64,000 bases of DNA, from assembly GCF_902374955.1 (NCBI RefSeq), contig NZ_CABKRX010000070.1, positions 1-64,000 of the forward strand, read 5' to 3'. The notes under the pieces were generated by a model. It had not been told where the DNA came from, ran no database searches, and saw nothing but the letters and a program-made list of their open reading frames with translations. The number at the start of each line of letters is the position of its first letter. Within the stretch, counting starts at the first letter, position 1. A program made the position numbers and the translations under genes. This DNA comes from Bacillus massilioanorexius. GTDB lineage: Bacteria > Bacillota > Bacilli > Bacillales > DSM-1321. This document shows, piece after piece, positions 24,389-34,341 of this stretch.

Positions 24389-26740
24389 TTATTTAAACTC
24401 GACTACCGTTACACCACTTCCACCTTCACCCGCTTCTCCAAAACGAATTTTTTTTACAGATCGGTGGTTTTTTAAGTATTCTTGAACACCTTGTCGCAGT
24501 GCACCAGTACCTTTTCCATGAATAATAGATACTCTTGGATAATTAGCTAGCAGTGCATCATCAATATATTTTTCCACTCGAGCTAGAGCATTTTCATAGC
24601 GTTCTCCACGTAAATCTAATTCTAGACTTACATGAAAATCTTTCCCTTTAACCGTTGCTAGTGGTTTTGTTTCGGTCTGCTTTTGAGGTTTAATATACTC
24701 TAAATCATGTTCTTTTACCTTCATTTTCATAATTCCAATTTGTACGAGCCATTCATCATTCGAAACTTTTTCCAATAAGCTACCTTTTCCATTAAAGCTT
24801 ATAACCTTTACCTCATCTCCAACTTGCAACTCATGTTTTTGCGGAATAATTTTTTTCGTTTTTTTCGTAATAGTTGGAGTAGCATCTTCTAATTTTTTTC
24901 TTGCTTCAATCAGTTCATGCTCTTTAACTTCTGCATGCTTTTGCAATCTCAAGTTTCTAAGATCAGAAATTACCTGCTCTGCCTCAATTTTTGCTTGTTC
25001 AATAATTTTTTGAGCTTTCTCTTTGGCCGCATTAATTTCAGCATCTCTTTCTTCGTAATATGCTACCATCTCACGTTGAAGATCACTGTGAAGCTTTTCA
25101 GCACTTCTTAAATATTCTCTTGCTTCCATTCTTTCATCTTCAGCTTGCTTACGGCTATATTCAAGGGATGCAATCATATTCTCCACTTTATTCGTATCTT
25201 CACCAATATATCCTTTAGCATTATTTATAATTCTGTCATATAAACCAAGTCTTTTCGATATTTCAAAAGCATTACTACGTCCTGGTACACCAATTAACAG
25301 CTTATATGTTGGACTTAATGTCTCAACATCAAATTCTACACTCGCGTTAACTACACCTTCTCTGTTATAACCGTATGCTTTTAATTCTGGATAATGAGTG
25401 GTCGCAATAATACGTGCTCCACGTGCATGTACTTCATCTAGAATACTGATTGCTAACGCTGCTCCTTCTTGAGGATCCGTTCCTGCACCTAATTCATCAA
25501 ACAATACTAACGTATTACTATCGACTTCATCTAAAATCTCTACAATATTTACCATATGAGAAGAAAATGTACTTAAGCTTTGTTCAATCGATTGTTCGTC
25601 TCCAATATCTGAAAAGATTTTTTCAAATACGCATGTTTCCGAACCATCTAAAGTAGGAATTTGTAAACCTGCTTGGGCCATCAATGAGCATAAACCTACT
25701 GTTTTTAAAGTTACCGTTTTACCACCTGTATTAGGACCTGTAATAACAATAGTAGAGAAGTCCTTCCCTATAAAAATATCGTTGGCAACCACTTGGTTTC
25801 GATCAATCAATGGATGCTTCGCTTTAATAAGATTGACTCTTCCCTCATTATTAAGAGTTGGTTTCGTCGCTTTCATACTACTAGCATATCTTGCTTTGGC
25901 AAAAATAAAATCCATCTGTCCGAGAATATAGACATTATGCATTAGCTCCGATGTATACTCTCCAACCGTTACAGAAAGTTGAATTAGAATTCTTTCAATT
26001 TCTTGTTGTTCATTTGCTCTAATTTCTTGTAAAGCATTATTTAATTCAACAATTGCTTGTGGTTCTATAAATAGAGTTTGTCCGGAAGATGATTGATCAT
26101 GAACGATTCCGCCATAGACTCCTTTATATTCTTGTTTTACAGGAATTACAAAGCGATCATTGCGAATCGTAATAATGCTATCCGATAACATGGTTGCTGC
26201 ATTTGATGAACGAATCATACCTTCTAATTTATCTCTCACTCGTGCTTCATTTGCTCGCAATTGACTACGAAGAATTCTAAGCTTCTCACTGGCAGTATCT
26301 AATACTTCTCCTTGGTCACCAATAGCATTTGAAATCAGTTTTTCGATATCATATAAATCGTATAATGAATGGATTTGTGCATCTAAAAGTGGCAGCTCCA
26401 CTTCTGCATCGATTAAGTCGTCAATAAAATGCTGCAGTACTCTCCCAGCACGCAAAGTAGATGCGATTTCCTTTAATTCATTTGGGCTTAACATACCGCC
26501 AATTTTTGCTCTTTTTGCATGTGGCGATATGTCAAATATTCCGTCTAAAGGGACATTGCCTTTTAGACGTATCACTGTAGCTCCTTCATCAGTTTCAGCC
26601 TGCCATTTTTCAACTTCAGCAAATGAAGTTGATGGAACTAACTGTTCAATTTTTTTTCTTCCCAATGAGGAAGATCCAAACTGTAGTAACTGCTCACGAA
26701 TTTTATCAAATTCTAATGATTTTAACGTTTTATTATTCAC
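24389..26740 (-). CDS. mutS2: MutS2 (ribosome-collision/recombination-suppressing ATPase)
   Basis: MutS2 splits collided ribosomes and limits recombination; it lacks the mismatch-recognition domain of MutS. The 783 residues comprise a core/clamp part, the ABC-type ATPase (Walker A GPNTGGKT about 330-345, Walker B LVLFDELGAGTDP), a long coiled coil (about 510-620), a KOW-like segment and a C-terminal Smr nuclease domain (LDLRGERYENAL, IIHGKGTGALR). It follows polX by 41 bp; the pair is probably cotranscribed. Confidence 0.97.
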   Translation of the reverse strand: MNNKTLKSLEFDKIREQLLQFGSSSLGRKKIEQLVPSTSFAEVEKWQAETDEGATVIRLKGNVPLDGIFDISPHAKRAKIGGMLSPNELKEIASTLRAGRVLQHFIDDLIDAEVELPLLDAQIHSLYDLYDIEKLISNAIGDQGEVLDTASEKLRILRSQLRANEARVRDKLEGMIRSSNAATMLSDSIITIRNDRFVIPVKQEYKGVYGGIVHDQSSSGQTLFIEPQAIVELNNALQEIRANEQQEIERILIQLSVTVGEYTSELMHNVYILGQMDFIFAKARYASSMKATKPTLNNEGRVNLIKAKHPLIDRNQVVANDIFIGKDFSTIVITGPNTGGKTVTLKTVGLCSLMAQAGLQIPTLDGSETCVFEKIFSDIGDEQSIEQSLSTFSSHMVNIVEILDEVDSNTLVLFDELGAGTDPQEGAALAISILDEVHARGARIIATTHYPELKAYGYNREGVVNASVEFDVETLSPTYKLLIGVPGRSNAFEISKRLGLYDRIINNAKGYIGEDTNKVENMIASLEYSRKQAEDERMEAREYLRSAEKLHSDLQREMVAYYEERDAEINAAKEKAQKIIEQAKIEAEQVISDLRNLRLQKHAEVKEHELIEARKKLEDATPTITKKTKKIIPQKHELQVGDEVKVISFNGKGSLLEKVSNDEWLVQIGIMKMKVKEHDLEYIKPQKQTETKPLATVKGKDFHVSLELDLRGERYENALARVEKYIDDALLANYPRVSIIHGKGTGALRQGVQEYLKNHRSVKKIRFGEAGEGGSGVTVVEFK

Positions 26741-26781
26741 GGAGAATAATCCTCCTATTTTTAATTTGTGTCTTGTATTAG

Positions 26782-28494
26782 TCAGTCATTTCTTTTTAAA
26801 AATGCTAATAATTCATCTGTACTTTTGGTATTTAATATTGTTGCACTTTTCATATGTGCTTTCATAGCATTCGACACACCAATGCTCATATGGTCGAGCA
26901 TATCCATATTATGTGCATCTGTATTAATCATAATATTGACTCCAGCAGCCTGAGCTTTCTTCAAATGCTCTACCGATAAATCTAAACGATTTGGATTTGC
27001 ATTTAGCTCCAATGCTGTATTTGTTTCTTTTGCTAGTTCAATCAATTCCTCAATATCCACATCATATCCTTCTCGTCGACCAATTAATCGCCCCGTCGGA
27101 TGTGCTATCAAATCTACATGTGGATTTTGAAGTGCAGTTTTCAATCGATCCATGATCTTCTCTCGACTTTGAGAAAAACTCGAGTGAATACTAGCGATAA
27201 CTATATCTAATTCTTGAAGTAATTCATTATCGTAATCTAATGTTCCATCCGGTAAAATGTCCATCTCTATTCCAGCAAGTATTAATATATCATCATATTT
27301 TTTATCTAATTCTTTTATTATTTTGATTTGCTCTCTTAATCGTTCTTCTGTTAAACCGTTGGCAACCTTTAAATACTTTGAATGATCGGTAATAGCCATA
27401 TATTTATATCCTTTAGCACGACAAGCTTCAATCATTTCTTCTATTGAATAAGCACCGTCGCTCCATGTCGTATGCATATGTAAATCGCCTTGAATTTCAC
27501 CTTGTGAAAGAAGCTCTTTGCCAGCAAAAGAATCGATTTCACTTCCATCCTCTCGAAATTCAGGTGCTATATAAGGCAAATCAAAATAGGCATAAAATTC
27601 TTCTTCACTATTAAATGTACGAACTTCACCCGTTTCTACATTTTCCACACCATATTCACTAATTTTTTCGCCTCGGTCCTTTGCTAATTGTCGCATTCGA
27701 ACATTATGATCCTTCGATCCTGTAAAATGGTGTAAGGTTGTATAAAATTCTTCTGGTTTAACAAGACGAAAATCCACCGATACATCATATTGATAAGCAA
27801 GTGTCACCGATACTTTTGTATTTCCTGCACCGATAATATTCTTTACGTTTTCAATGCTTAAAAGTTTCTCTTTAACAGCCAAAGAATTATTCGTAGCAAT
27901 AATAAAATCCAAGTCTTTAACCGTTTCTTTCATTCGTCGCAGACTACCAGCTCTCGAAAATTTCTCAACTTCTGGAATAGTAGCTAAGAATGCTTCAATT
28001 TCTTCTGCAATAGGTAATACATAAGCAAGTGGTAACCGCTCCGGACCTGAGCTTTGTTCCTGTAAAGCTGCCAAAATCTTCTCTTCTGACTTTGCTCCAA
28101 ATCCAGCTAATGCGCTCACTTTTTTCGCTTCACAAGCAGCTTGTAATTCTTGTGCATTAGTAATATTTAATTCCTTATATAACTTTGCAATTTTTTTACC
28201 TCCAAGACCTGCAATTTTTAACAATGGAAGCAGACCATCTGGAACTTCAGATTGCAATTGATGGAGAGTTTCAGATTCACCCTTCTCTATGTATTCAGTA
28301 ATGACAGCTGCGGTTCCTTTTCCAATACCAGATAATTGAGTGAAATCATCTATTTCTTTTAGACTGCGCTGATCACTTTCTAAACTAGCTGCTGCTTTTC
28401 GAAAAGCAGCAATTTTAAATGGATTTTCTCCTTTTAGTTCCATATATAAAGCTATCGTTTCGAGCAACTTAATAATATCTTTTTTATTTACCAT
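26782..28494 (-). CDS. polX: Family X DNA polymerase with PHP nuclease domain
   Basis: PolX fills short gaps in base-excision repair, and its PHP domain gives Mn-dependent 3'-5' exonuclease activity. The 570-residue protein has helix-hairpin-helix repeats in the first 140 residues (LSGIGKGTAAVI, IAGLGGKKIAKL), the nucleotidyltransferase motif GSLRR...KDLDFII with the third Asp in VSVDFRL, and the PHP motifs GDLHMHTTWSDG, ITDHS and IAHPTG. It is the same size as B. subtilis YshC. Confidence 0.97.
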   Translation of the reverse strand: MVNKKDIIKLLETIALYMELKGENPFKIAAFRKAAASLESDQRSLKEIDDFTQLSGIGKGTAAVITEYIEKGESETLHQLQSEVPDGLLPLLKIAGLGGKKIAKLYKELNITNAQELQAACEAKKVSALAGFGAKSEEKILAALQEQSSGPERLPLAYVLPIAEEIEAFLATIPEVEKFSRAGSLRRMKETVKDLDFIIATNNSLAVKEKLLSIENVKNIIGAGNTKVSVTLAYQYDVSVDFRLVKPEEFYTTLHHFTGSKDHNVRMRQLAKDRGEKISEYGVENVETGEVRTFNSEEEFYAYFDLPYIAPEFREDGSEIDSFAGKELLSQGEIQGDLHMHTTWSDGAYSIEEMIEACRAKGYKYMAITDHSKYLKVANGLTEERLREQIKIIKELDKKYDDILILAGIEMDILPDGTLDYDNELLQELDIVIASIHSSFSQSREKIMDRLKTALQNPHVDLIAHPTGRLIGRREGYDVDIEELIELAKETNTALELNANPNRLDLSVEHLKKAQAAGVNIMINTDAHNMDMLDHMSIGVSNAMKAHMKSATILNTKSTDELLAFLKRND

Positions 28495-28554
28495 TCAAAT
28501 TTCACCTTCATTTCCATAATCTATGTCCAAAATTATATAATATTTAAACCTTTA

Positions 28555-28611
28555 AACAAAAAAGCTAATCCAAAATAGCCAATGGAATGTTCAGCTTTTT
28601 TGGATCAGCTC
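28555..28611 (-). terminator. Terminator between cvpA and polX
   Basis: AGCTGATCCAAAAAAGC pairs with GCTATTTTGGATTAGCT (minus strand) and is followed by TTTTTTG. Its 5' arm begins at the cvpA stop, so zapA-cvpA ends here. Confidence 0.85.
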
Positions 28612-29162
28612 TATGCTGACATATAATGAAACCAGAGATCCTTTAACTTTTCCGAAAGAATCGGTGTATGTTTAATCATAGATTCTGCCAAGAAAGAGTT
28701 TTGAATATGATTCTGAATAAATTCTATTGGCAGAAGGGCTGCTAGGTATAATAAAACAAATATGATAAGATAAGATTCTAGAAACCCTAAGATCCCGCCA
28801 CCCCATCTATTTAATTGTTTCAGAATTGGGAATTGCGCAATAAAGTCTAGCATCGAACCAAATATTTGCCACAAAATTTTAACGCCAAAGAAAATGGCGA
28901 TAAAAGCTATCGCATTGTAATACGCTTGATCTAAACCAACACTATCGAATAGCAAATTAAAGGAAGATGTTTCTCCCATAGATGGAAAAGGAATCCATAA
29001 TTCAAGCTTCGGCGCAAGTTGATCATATGTTAAAACAGCAACAATAAATGCTACTAAGAATCCAGTTAAATGTATAAGTTGAAGAATAAAACCACGTCTT
29101 AATCCAACTGTTACACCCATTAGGAAAATAACTAAAAGTATTAAATCTAGCATTTTTTTCAA
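28611..29162 (-). CDS. yshB: CvpA family membrane protein (YshB-like)
   Basis: This 183-residue membrane protein has four hydrophobic segments (about 3-20, 28-48, 82-103 and 122-147) and the conserved CvpA start LDLILLVIFLMGVTVGLRRGF. CvpA homologues are linked to colicin V production and envelope homeostasis in proteobacteria; the role in Bacillus is unclear. It overlaps the zapA stop by four bases, so translation is coupled. Confidence 0.93.
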   Translation of the reverse strand: MKKMLDLILLVIFLMGVTVGLRRGFILQLIHLTGFLVAFIVAVLTYDQLAPKLELWIPFPSMGETSSFNLLFDSVGLDQAYYNAIAFIAIFFGVKILWQIFGSMLDFIAQFPILKQLNRWGGGILGFLESYLIIFVLLYLAALLPIEFIQNHIQNSFLAESMIKHTPILSEKLKDLWFHYMSA

Positions 29163-29419
29163 TCCTTTTCTGTCTTTTGTTCCATCTCTAAAAGATTTAA
29201 TTGATCTTTTAGTTTAAGATATTCACTAATCGTATTGACAGCTGTTAAAACAGCTAGTTTACTAACATCCAAATGTGGATTCTTCTCATTGATTTCCCGC
29301 ATTTTATCATCTACTAAAGAGGCTACCAAACGGATATGGCTAGATGATTCAGTGCCGACAATCGTATATTGTTGCCCATAAATATCAACGGTTATTTTAT
29401 TTTTTTTGATGTCTGACAA
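29159..29419 (-). CDS. zapA: Cell division protein ZapA
   Basis: ZapA promotes bundling of FtsZ filaments. The 86-residue product starts at TTG 29419 (SDIKKNKITVDIYGQQYTI), eight bases behind GGAGG; the ATG two codons upstream is too close to that site. The conserved VDIYGQQYTIVGTES and KLAVLTAVN segments and the C-terminal coiled coil (about 60-83) match B. subtilis ZapA. It is the first gene of zapA-cvpA and is divergent from rnhC. Confidence 0.95.
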   Translation of the reverse strand: MSDIKKNKITVDIYGQQYTIVGTESSSHIRLVASLVDDKMREINEKNPHLDVSKLAVLTAVNTISEYLKLKDQLNLLEMEQKTEKD

Positions 29420-29546
29420 AATCATAACCTCCAATCTAAAGAATCCTAATCTCTATGATAACATGAACACTATCGGCATGAAAATATAAAATCCCAAAGT
29501 GATACAATAGAGTATACTATCATCCATATTGGAAAGGAGTTTCACA

Positions 29547-30494
29547 ATGGCAACTGTCGTTTTACAAATGAATGTATCGACTATATCAAAAATGGCTGAT
29601 TATTACAAAGACCAATTAAAATCTGTAACTCCTGCTGGTGGAATCTTTTCTGCCAAAGTAAATCAATGCAATGTTACTGCGTATAAATCAGGGAAAGTAT
29701 TATTTCAAGGAGTACTTGCTGAACAAGAAGCAGCAAAATGGCAATCTCAGCAAACGGAAATAAAATCCACATCTACAGTAAAGAAAAATAATGTTAAACA
29801 TCATTCCTATTCTCCACCAGCAAACATTGGTGAACTAAATGTCATTGGATCTGACGAAGTGGGAACTGGTGACTATTTTGGACCAATTACTGTAGCAGCC
29901 GTATATGCAAACCGCGAAACTATACCAATACTTAAAGAATTAGGTGTCCGCGATTCTAAAAATATTAAGGATCCAGAAATCTTGCAAATCGCCTCACAGC
30001 TAAAGCATGCTGTTCCTTTTACATTACTTGTTTTGGATAATGCAAAGTACAATACTCTTCAAGCAAAAGGAATGTCACAAGGAAAAATTAAAGCTTACTT
30101 ACATAATTTAGCCTTAAAAAAATTAATTGATAAAATTCAACCTATAAAAGCAGAGGCGGTCTTAATTGACCAATTCGCAAAGCCAGATGTCTTTTTCGGC
30201 TACTTAAAGAATCAAGAGATGTTTTCTGCCGACAAAATTTACTTAAGTACTGGCGCCGAAAGCATCCATGTTAGCGTTGCTGCCGCGTCGATTTTGGCCA
30301 GAGCTGCCTTTGTCAAAAAGTTTGATGAACTTAGTAAGGAAGCCGGTTTCATCATTCCTAAAGGTGCTGGACCGAAAGTAGACATAGCTGCAGCTAGATT
30401 AATTCAATCAAAAGGTCTCGAAAGTTTACAATCTTTTACGAAACTACATTTCGCCAATACAGATAAAGCCAAGAAATTATTGGCAAAAAAATAA
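29547..30494 (+). CDS. rnhC: Ribonuclease HIII
   Basis: RNase HIII cleaves the RNA of RNA-DNA hybrids (R-loops, Okazaki primers). The start is ATG 29547, seven bases behind AAAGGAG. The 315-residue protein has the N-terminal TBP-like substrate-binding domain (about 1-85) and the catalytic domain with IGSDEVGTGDYFGP; the acidic residues in DSKNI and IDQF complete the site. It is one of the few plus-strand genes, divergent from zapA as in B. subtilis. Confidence 0.97.
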   Translation: MATVVLQMNVSTISKMADYYKDQLKSVTPAGGIFSAKVNQCNVTAYKSGKVLFQGVLAEQEAAKWQSQQTEIKSTSTVKKNNVKHHSYSPPANIGELNVIGSDEVGTGDYFGPITVAAVYANRETIPILKELGVRDSKNIKDPEILQIASQLKHAVPFTLLVLDNAKYNTLQAKGMSQGKIKAYLHNLALKKLIDKIQPIKAEAVLIDQFAKPDVFFGYLKNQEMFSADKIYLSTGAESIHVSVAAASILARAAFVKKFDELSKEAGFIIPKGAGPKVDIAAARLIQSKGLESLQSFTKLHFANTDKAKKLLAKK

Positions 30495-30498
30495 AAGC

Positions 30499-30538
30499 CT
30501 CATTCAAAAGCTGGTCGAAGAACTGACTTTTGAATGAG
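30499..30538. terminator. First terminator hairpin after rnhC
   Basis: CTCATTCAAAAG and CTTTTGAATGAG form a 12-bp stem five bases after the rnhC stop. The T tract is weak; a second, stronger hairpin follows. Confidence 0.65.
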
Positions 30539-30574
30539 ACTCTTATAACAAGAAAAATACTTCCTCATCTTGTT

Positions 30575-30614
30575 AAAAAGTGCCTAAAAGCCAACAACTT
30601 TTAGGCACTTTTTT
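30575..30614. terminator. Bidirectional terminator between rnhC and pheT
   Basis: AAAAAGTGCCTAAAAG and CTTTTAGGCACTTTTT form a perfect stem with A and T tracts, serving both convergent genes. It ends three bases from the pheT stop codon. Confidence 0.92.
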
Positions 30615-30616
30615 TA

Positions 30617-33031
30617 TTATCCTCGAAGCTCAGCTCCGATTTTTTCTTTCACTGCATCTAAAACTTTGTTATGCGCTTTTGTAATATCTTCGTCTGTTAA
30701 TGTTTTTGCAGGATCGAAGTATTTTAATGAGAACGCGATTGATTTCTTCCCTTCTTCCATACGCTCTCCTTCGTATAAGTCGAACACAGAAACCTCTTTT
30801 AATAACTTACCACCAGCTTCTGTAATAATTGCTTGAATATCACCCGCTACAGTTGCTTTATCAACAACAAGTGCGATATCACGAGTAATAGATGGGAAAC
30901 GTGGGATGCTAGTATAAGCAATTGGTGCTACAGCAGCTTCTAGTAATGCTTTTAATGAAAGCTCGAATACATATGTTGCTTTAATGTCATGGTTTTGTTC
31001 AACCATTGGGTGTACTTGACCAACATAACCGATGTATTCTCCGTTTAGCGTAATGCTAGCTGTTCTACCTGGGTGCATACCTTCGATAACAGCCGCTTGG
31101 AATACGATTTGCTCACTAACACCAAGCTTTTCAAACATGCCTTCAAGAATACCTTTGGCTACGAAGAAATCAAGTTGTTTCTTCTCACCTTGCCATAGTT
31201 GAGAATGCCATAAGCCAGTCATTGCTCCAGCCACATGTTCTCTTTCGGATGGTAAATCATCATCCGTATTATTTAAATATACTGTACCTGTTTCATATAA
31301 AGCGACAGTATCATTTTGACGAGCTACATTGTATTGTAGCGCTTCTAATAAATGAGGTACTAAGCTTTGACGAAGTACACTTCTTTCCTCACTCATTGGC
31401 ATTGCAAGCTTCACAGTATCCGCTTTTTCGATCGCGAAAGCTGTTGCTTTTGCTTCAGAAGTTAAACCATATGTTACAGCTTGATATAGACCAGCACCTT
31501 GTAAGTAACGACGAACGAGACGGCGTTTTGCTTGGTAAGGAGTTAATTGTCCTACTGTTCCAGTTGTAAAAGGAAGTGTTTTTGGAATATTATCATAACC
31601 ATAAAGACGAGCTACTTCTTCCACTAAGTCTTCTGGAATCGTGATATCACCACGACGAGTAGGTACTGTGACTGTAATTGTGTCATCTTCAACAGCACTT
31701 TCGAATTTCAATGCTGCGAAAATAGCTTCTACTTCAGACATTGTTAAAGAAGTACCTAATAATGTATTGATTTTATCAATTGTAATTGAAACTACCGCCG
31801 GCTCAACAGTTAAAGTATCCACTTCTACTGATCCTTCTAACACTGTTCCACCTGCATATTGCTCGATAAGAGCTACTGCGCGGTCAGCTGCTGCACGTAC
31901 ACGAGCTGGATCTACCCCTTTTTCGTAACGAGCGCTTGCTTCACTGCGAAGTGCATGATCTTTAGACGTTCTACGTACAGAAGCACCCGTGAAGTATGCT
32001 GATTCAAGAAGTACAGTAGTTGTTGTATCACTTACTTCTGAATTAGCTCCCCCCATTACACCTGCAAGTGCAACTGGCTCAGTACCATTTGTAATAACTA
32101 ATTGATGATCTTGAAGCGTACGCTCTGCATCATCAAGAGTAGTCATTTTCTCTCCTGCTTTCGCTTTGCGTACAACAATTTTCTTAGAACCTAATTTGTC
32201 ATAGTCGAAAGCATGAAGTGGTTGACCATATTCTAATAAAATATAGTTTGTAATATCCACTACGTTATTGTGTGGACGAATACCAGCAGACATTAACGTT
32301 GTTTGTAACCAAAGTGGTGATGGACCAACCTTTACATCTTTAATAACACGAGCTGTATATAGCGGATTATCTTCGTTTGCTTCCACTTCTACAGAGATGT
32401 AATCAGAAGCTTTTTCACTGCTTTCTGTTACATTAATTTCAGGCCATTTTACTTCTTTGCCTAAAATTGCTCCAACTTCGTATGCAACACCTAGCATACT
32501 TAAGCAATCAGAACGGTTAGGTGTTAAGCCTAATTCTAATACTTCGTCATCTAAGCTAAGTTGCACTAAAGCATCTGTTCCAACTTCAACATCATTAGGG
32601 AATACGAAAATACCTGTGCTGTATTCTTTCGCAATTAACTTTGTTTCAATACCAAGCTCTTGTAATGAACAAATCATACCGTGTGAAGCTTGACCACGAA
32701 GTTTCGCTTTCTTAATTTTGAAGTTGCCTGGTAATACTGCACCTACAGTAGCTACAGCAACTTTTTGTCCAGCATCCACATTTGGAGCACCACATACGAT
32801 TTGTACTGGCTCTTCTGCTCCAATATCCACTTGACATACATTTAGTTTGTCAGCTTCTGGATGCTTTACTTTTTCTAAAACGTGTCCAACTACTACACCT
32901 TTAATTCCTTCGCTTTTCTTTTCGACACCTTCAACTTCAATACCACTCTTTGTAATCTTATCAGCTAAATCTTCTGCTGAAATACCGTTTAAATCTACAT
33001 ATTGTTGTAGCCATTTATATGAAACAAACAT
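30617..33031 (-). CDS. pheT: Phenylalanyl-tRNA synthetase beta subunit
   Basis: PheT is the tRNA-binding and editing subunit of the (alpha-beta)2 enzyme. The 804 residues include an EMAP-II-like OB domain (about 40-150, VGHVLEKVKHPEADKLNVCQ), the B3/B4 editing core, B5 domains (about 405-480) and the C-terminal ferredoxin-like anticodon-binding domain (about 710-800; FPSITRDIALVVD). It lies 18 bp after pheS, and both depend on the Phe T-box upstream of pheS. Confidence 0.98.
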   Translation of the reverse strand: MFVSYKWLQQYVDLNGISAEDLADKITKSGIEVEGVEKKSEGIKGVVVGHVLEKVKHPEADKLNVCQVDIGAEEPVQIVCGAPNVDAGQKVAVATVGAVLPGNFKIKKAKLRGQASHGMICSLQELGIETKLIAKEYSTGIFVFPNDVEVGTDALVQLSLDDEVLELGLTPNRSDCLSMLGVAYEVGAILGKEVKWPEINVTESSEKASDYISVEVEANEDNPLYTARVIKDVKVGPSPLWLQTTLMSAGIRPHNNVVDITNYILLEYGQPLHAFDYDKLGSKKIVVRKAKAGEKMTTLDDAERTLQDHQLVITNGTEPVALAGVMGGANSEVSDTTTTVLLESAYFTGASVRRTSKDHALRSEASARYEKGVDPARVRAAADRAVALIEQYAGGTVLEGSVEVDTLTVEPAVVSITIDKINTLLGTSLTMSEVEAIFAALKFESAVEDDTITVTVPTRRGDITIPEDLVEEVARLYGYDNIPKTLPFTTGTVGQLTPYQAKRRLVRRYLQGAGLYQAVTYGLTSEAKATAFAIEKADTVKLAMPMSEERSVLRQSLVPHLLEALQYNVARQNDTVALYETGTVYLNNTDDDLPSEREHVAGAMTGLWHSQLWQGEKKQLDFFVAKGILEGMFEKLGVSEQIVFQAAVIEGMHPGRTASITLNGEYIGYVGQVHPMVEQNHDIKATYVFELSLKALLEAAVAPIAYTSIPRFPSITRDIALVVDKATVAGDIQAIITEAGGKLLKEVSVFDLYEGERMEEGKKSIAFSLKYFDPAKTLTDEDITKAHNKVLDAVKEKIGAELRG

Positions 33032-33049
33032 TATATAACCCTCCTCTTA

Positions 33050-34090
33050 TTATTCTTCGTTACGCTCGAATTGTTTTAAGAAACGAATATCATTACTGTA
33101 GAAATGTCTAATATCATCGATACCATATTTCAACATCGCAATACGTTCTACACCAATACCGAAAGCGAATCCAGAATACACCTCAGGATCAAAGCCTGAC
33201 ATTCTTAAGACGTTTGGATGAACCATACCCGCTCCAAGTACTTCAATCCAACCTGTTTGCTTACAAACGTTACAGCCTTTACCGCTGCAGATTTTACAAG
33301 AAATATCTACTTCTACTGAAGGCTCTGTGAATGGGAAGAAGCTTGGACGTAGGCGAATTTCACGTTCTTGACCGAACATTTTCTTCGCGAACACTTCTAA
33401 AGTTCCAGATAAATCACTCATTGCAATGTTTTTATCTACAACTAAACCTTCAATTTGCATGAATTGATGTGAGTGAGTCGCATCATCATTATCACGACGG
33501 TATACTTTACCAGGGCAAATAATTTTTACTGGTCCTTTACCAGCATGCTTCAACATCGTTCTTACTTGAACTGGTGAAGTATGTGTACGCATTAATGTTT
33601 CATCCGTAATATAGAAGCTATCCTGCATATCACGAGCAGGGTGTCCTTGTGGCAAGTTCAATGCTTCAAAGTTATAGTAATCTTGTTCTACTTCAGGACC
33701 TTCTTCTACTGTATAGCCCATTCCCATGAATAAATCTTCTGCTTCTTCAATTATTCTTGTTAGTGGATGAGATGCTCCAGCTTTCACTGTGTAACCAGGA
33801 AGCGTTACGTCAATTGTTTCAGCAGCCAATTTCGCATTAATTGCTGCTTCCTCTAATACAGCTTGCTTGCTTTCAATACTCTTAGCGATTTCTTCACGAA
33901 TAACATTGACTAAAGCTCCCATTTTTGGACGCTCTTCAGCTGATAATTTACCCATACCTCTTAAAACTTCAGTAATTGGGCCTTTCTTTCCAAGATAAGC
34001 TACTCGCACATCGTTTAATTCTTTCAAATCCGATGCTGCTTCAATTTTTTGAAGCGCCTCTGCTTGTAGTTGCTTTAACGTTTCTTGCAT
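33050..34090 (-). CDS. pheS: Phenylalanyl-tRNA synthetase alpha subunit
   Basis: PheS is the catalytic class II subunit (346 aa). An N-terminal coiled-coil arm (about 1-90) contacts tRNA. Class II motifs are visible: GHPARDMQDSFYI (motif 1 region), VYRRDNDDATHSHQFMQIEG (motif 2) and FGIGVERIAMLKYGI (motif 3). A zinc-finger-like CKICSGKGCNVCK insert is also present. AGGAGG precedes the ATG. Its leader carries both a T-box and an interspersed hairpin repeat. Confidence 0.98.
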   Translation of the reverse strand: MQETLKQLQAEALQKIEAASDLKELNDVRVAYLGKKGPITEVLRGMGKLSAEERPKMGALVNVIREEIAKSIESKQAVLEEAAINAKLAAETIDVTLPGYTVKAGASHPLTRIIEEAEDLFMGMGYTVEEGPEVEQDYYNFEALNLPQGHPARDMQDSFYITDETLMRTHTSPVQVRTMLKHAGKGPVKIICPGKVYRRDNDDATHSHQFMQIEGLVVDKNIAMSDLSGTLEVFAKKMFGQEREIRLRPSFFPFTEPSVEVDISCKICSGKGCNVCKQTGWIEVLGAGMVHPNVLRMSGFDPEVYSGFAFGIGVERIAMLKYGIDDIRHFYSNDIRFLKQFERNEE

Positions 34091-34182
34091 AATGTATTTC
34101 CTCCTTTATTCCCGAACTCAATCGGTATGTAAATTCCACTTAATTTGGACAAATGACTAAAGACTATGCTCCCAATTTATTA

Positions 34183-34297
34183 GAAAAGCGCAAGCGTCTT
34201 GGTCAGCCCCGACAAGCATAAGACGAGTCGGCTAGAAGGTTGCTCTTTAACCTCCTAGCCGGATTGGCTTATGACCTCGAGGGGCTAGACGCTGAAG
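34183..34297. repeat. Interspersed long-hairpin repeat within the pheST leader
   Basis: About 115 bp (GAAAAGCGCAAGCG ... TAGACGCTGAAG) fold nearly end to end into one imperfect hairpin: GCGTCT/AGACGC, AGCCCC/GGGGCT, CATAAG/CTTATG and CGGCTAG/CTAGCCG around a CTCTTT apex. It is markedly richer in G+C than its surroundings. I recall near-identical blocks in many Bacillaceae intergenic regions. It lies between the T-box terminator and pheS, hence inside the mRNA leader. Confidence 0.75.
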
Positions 34298-34341
34298 ATA
34301 GACATTAAACTAAATCCAAAATGATACATCTTTTTAACAAT

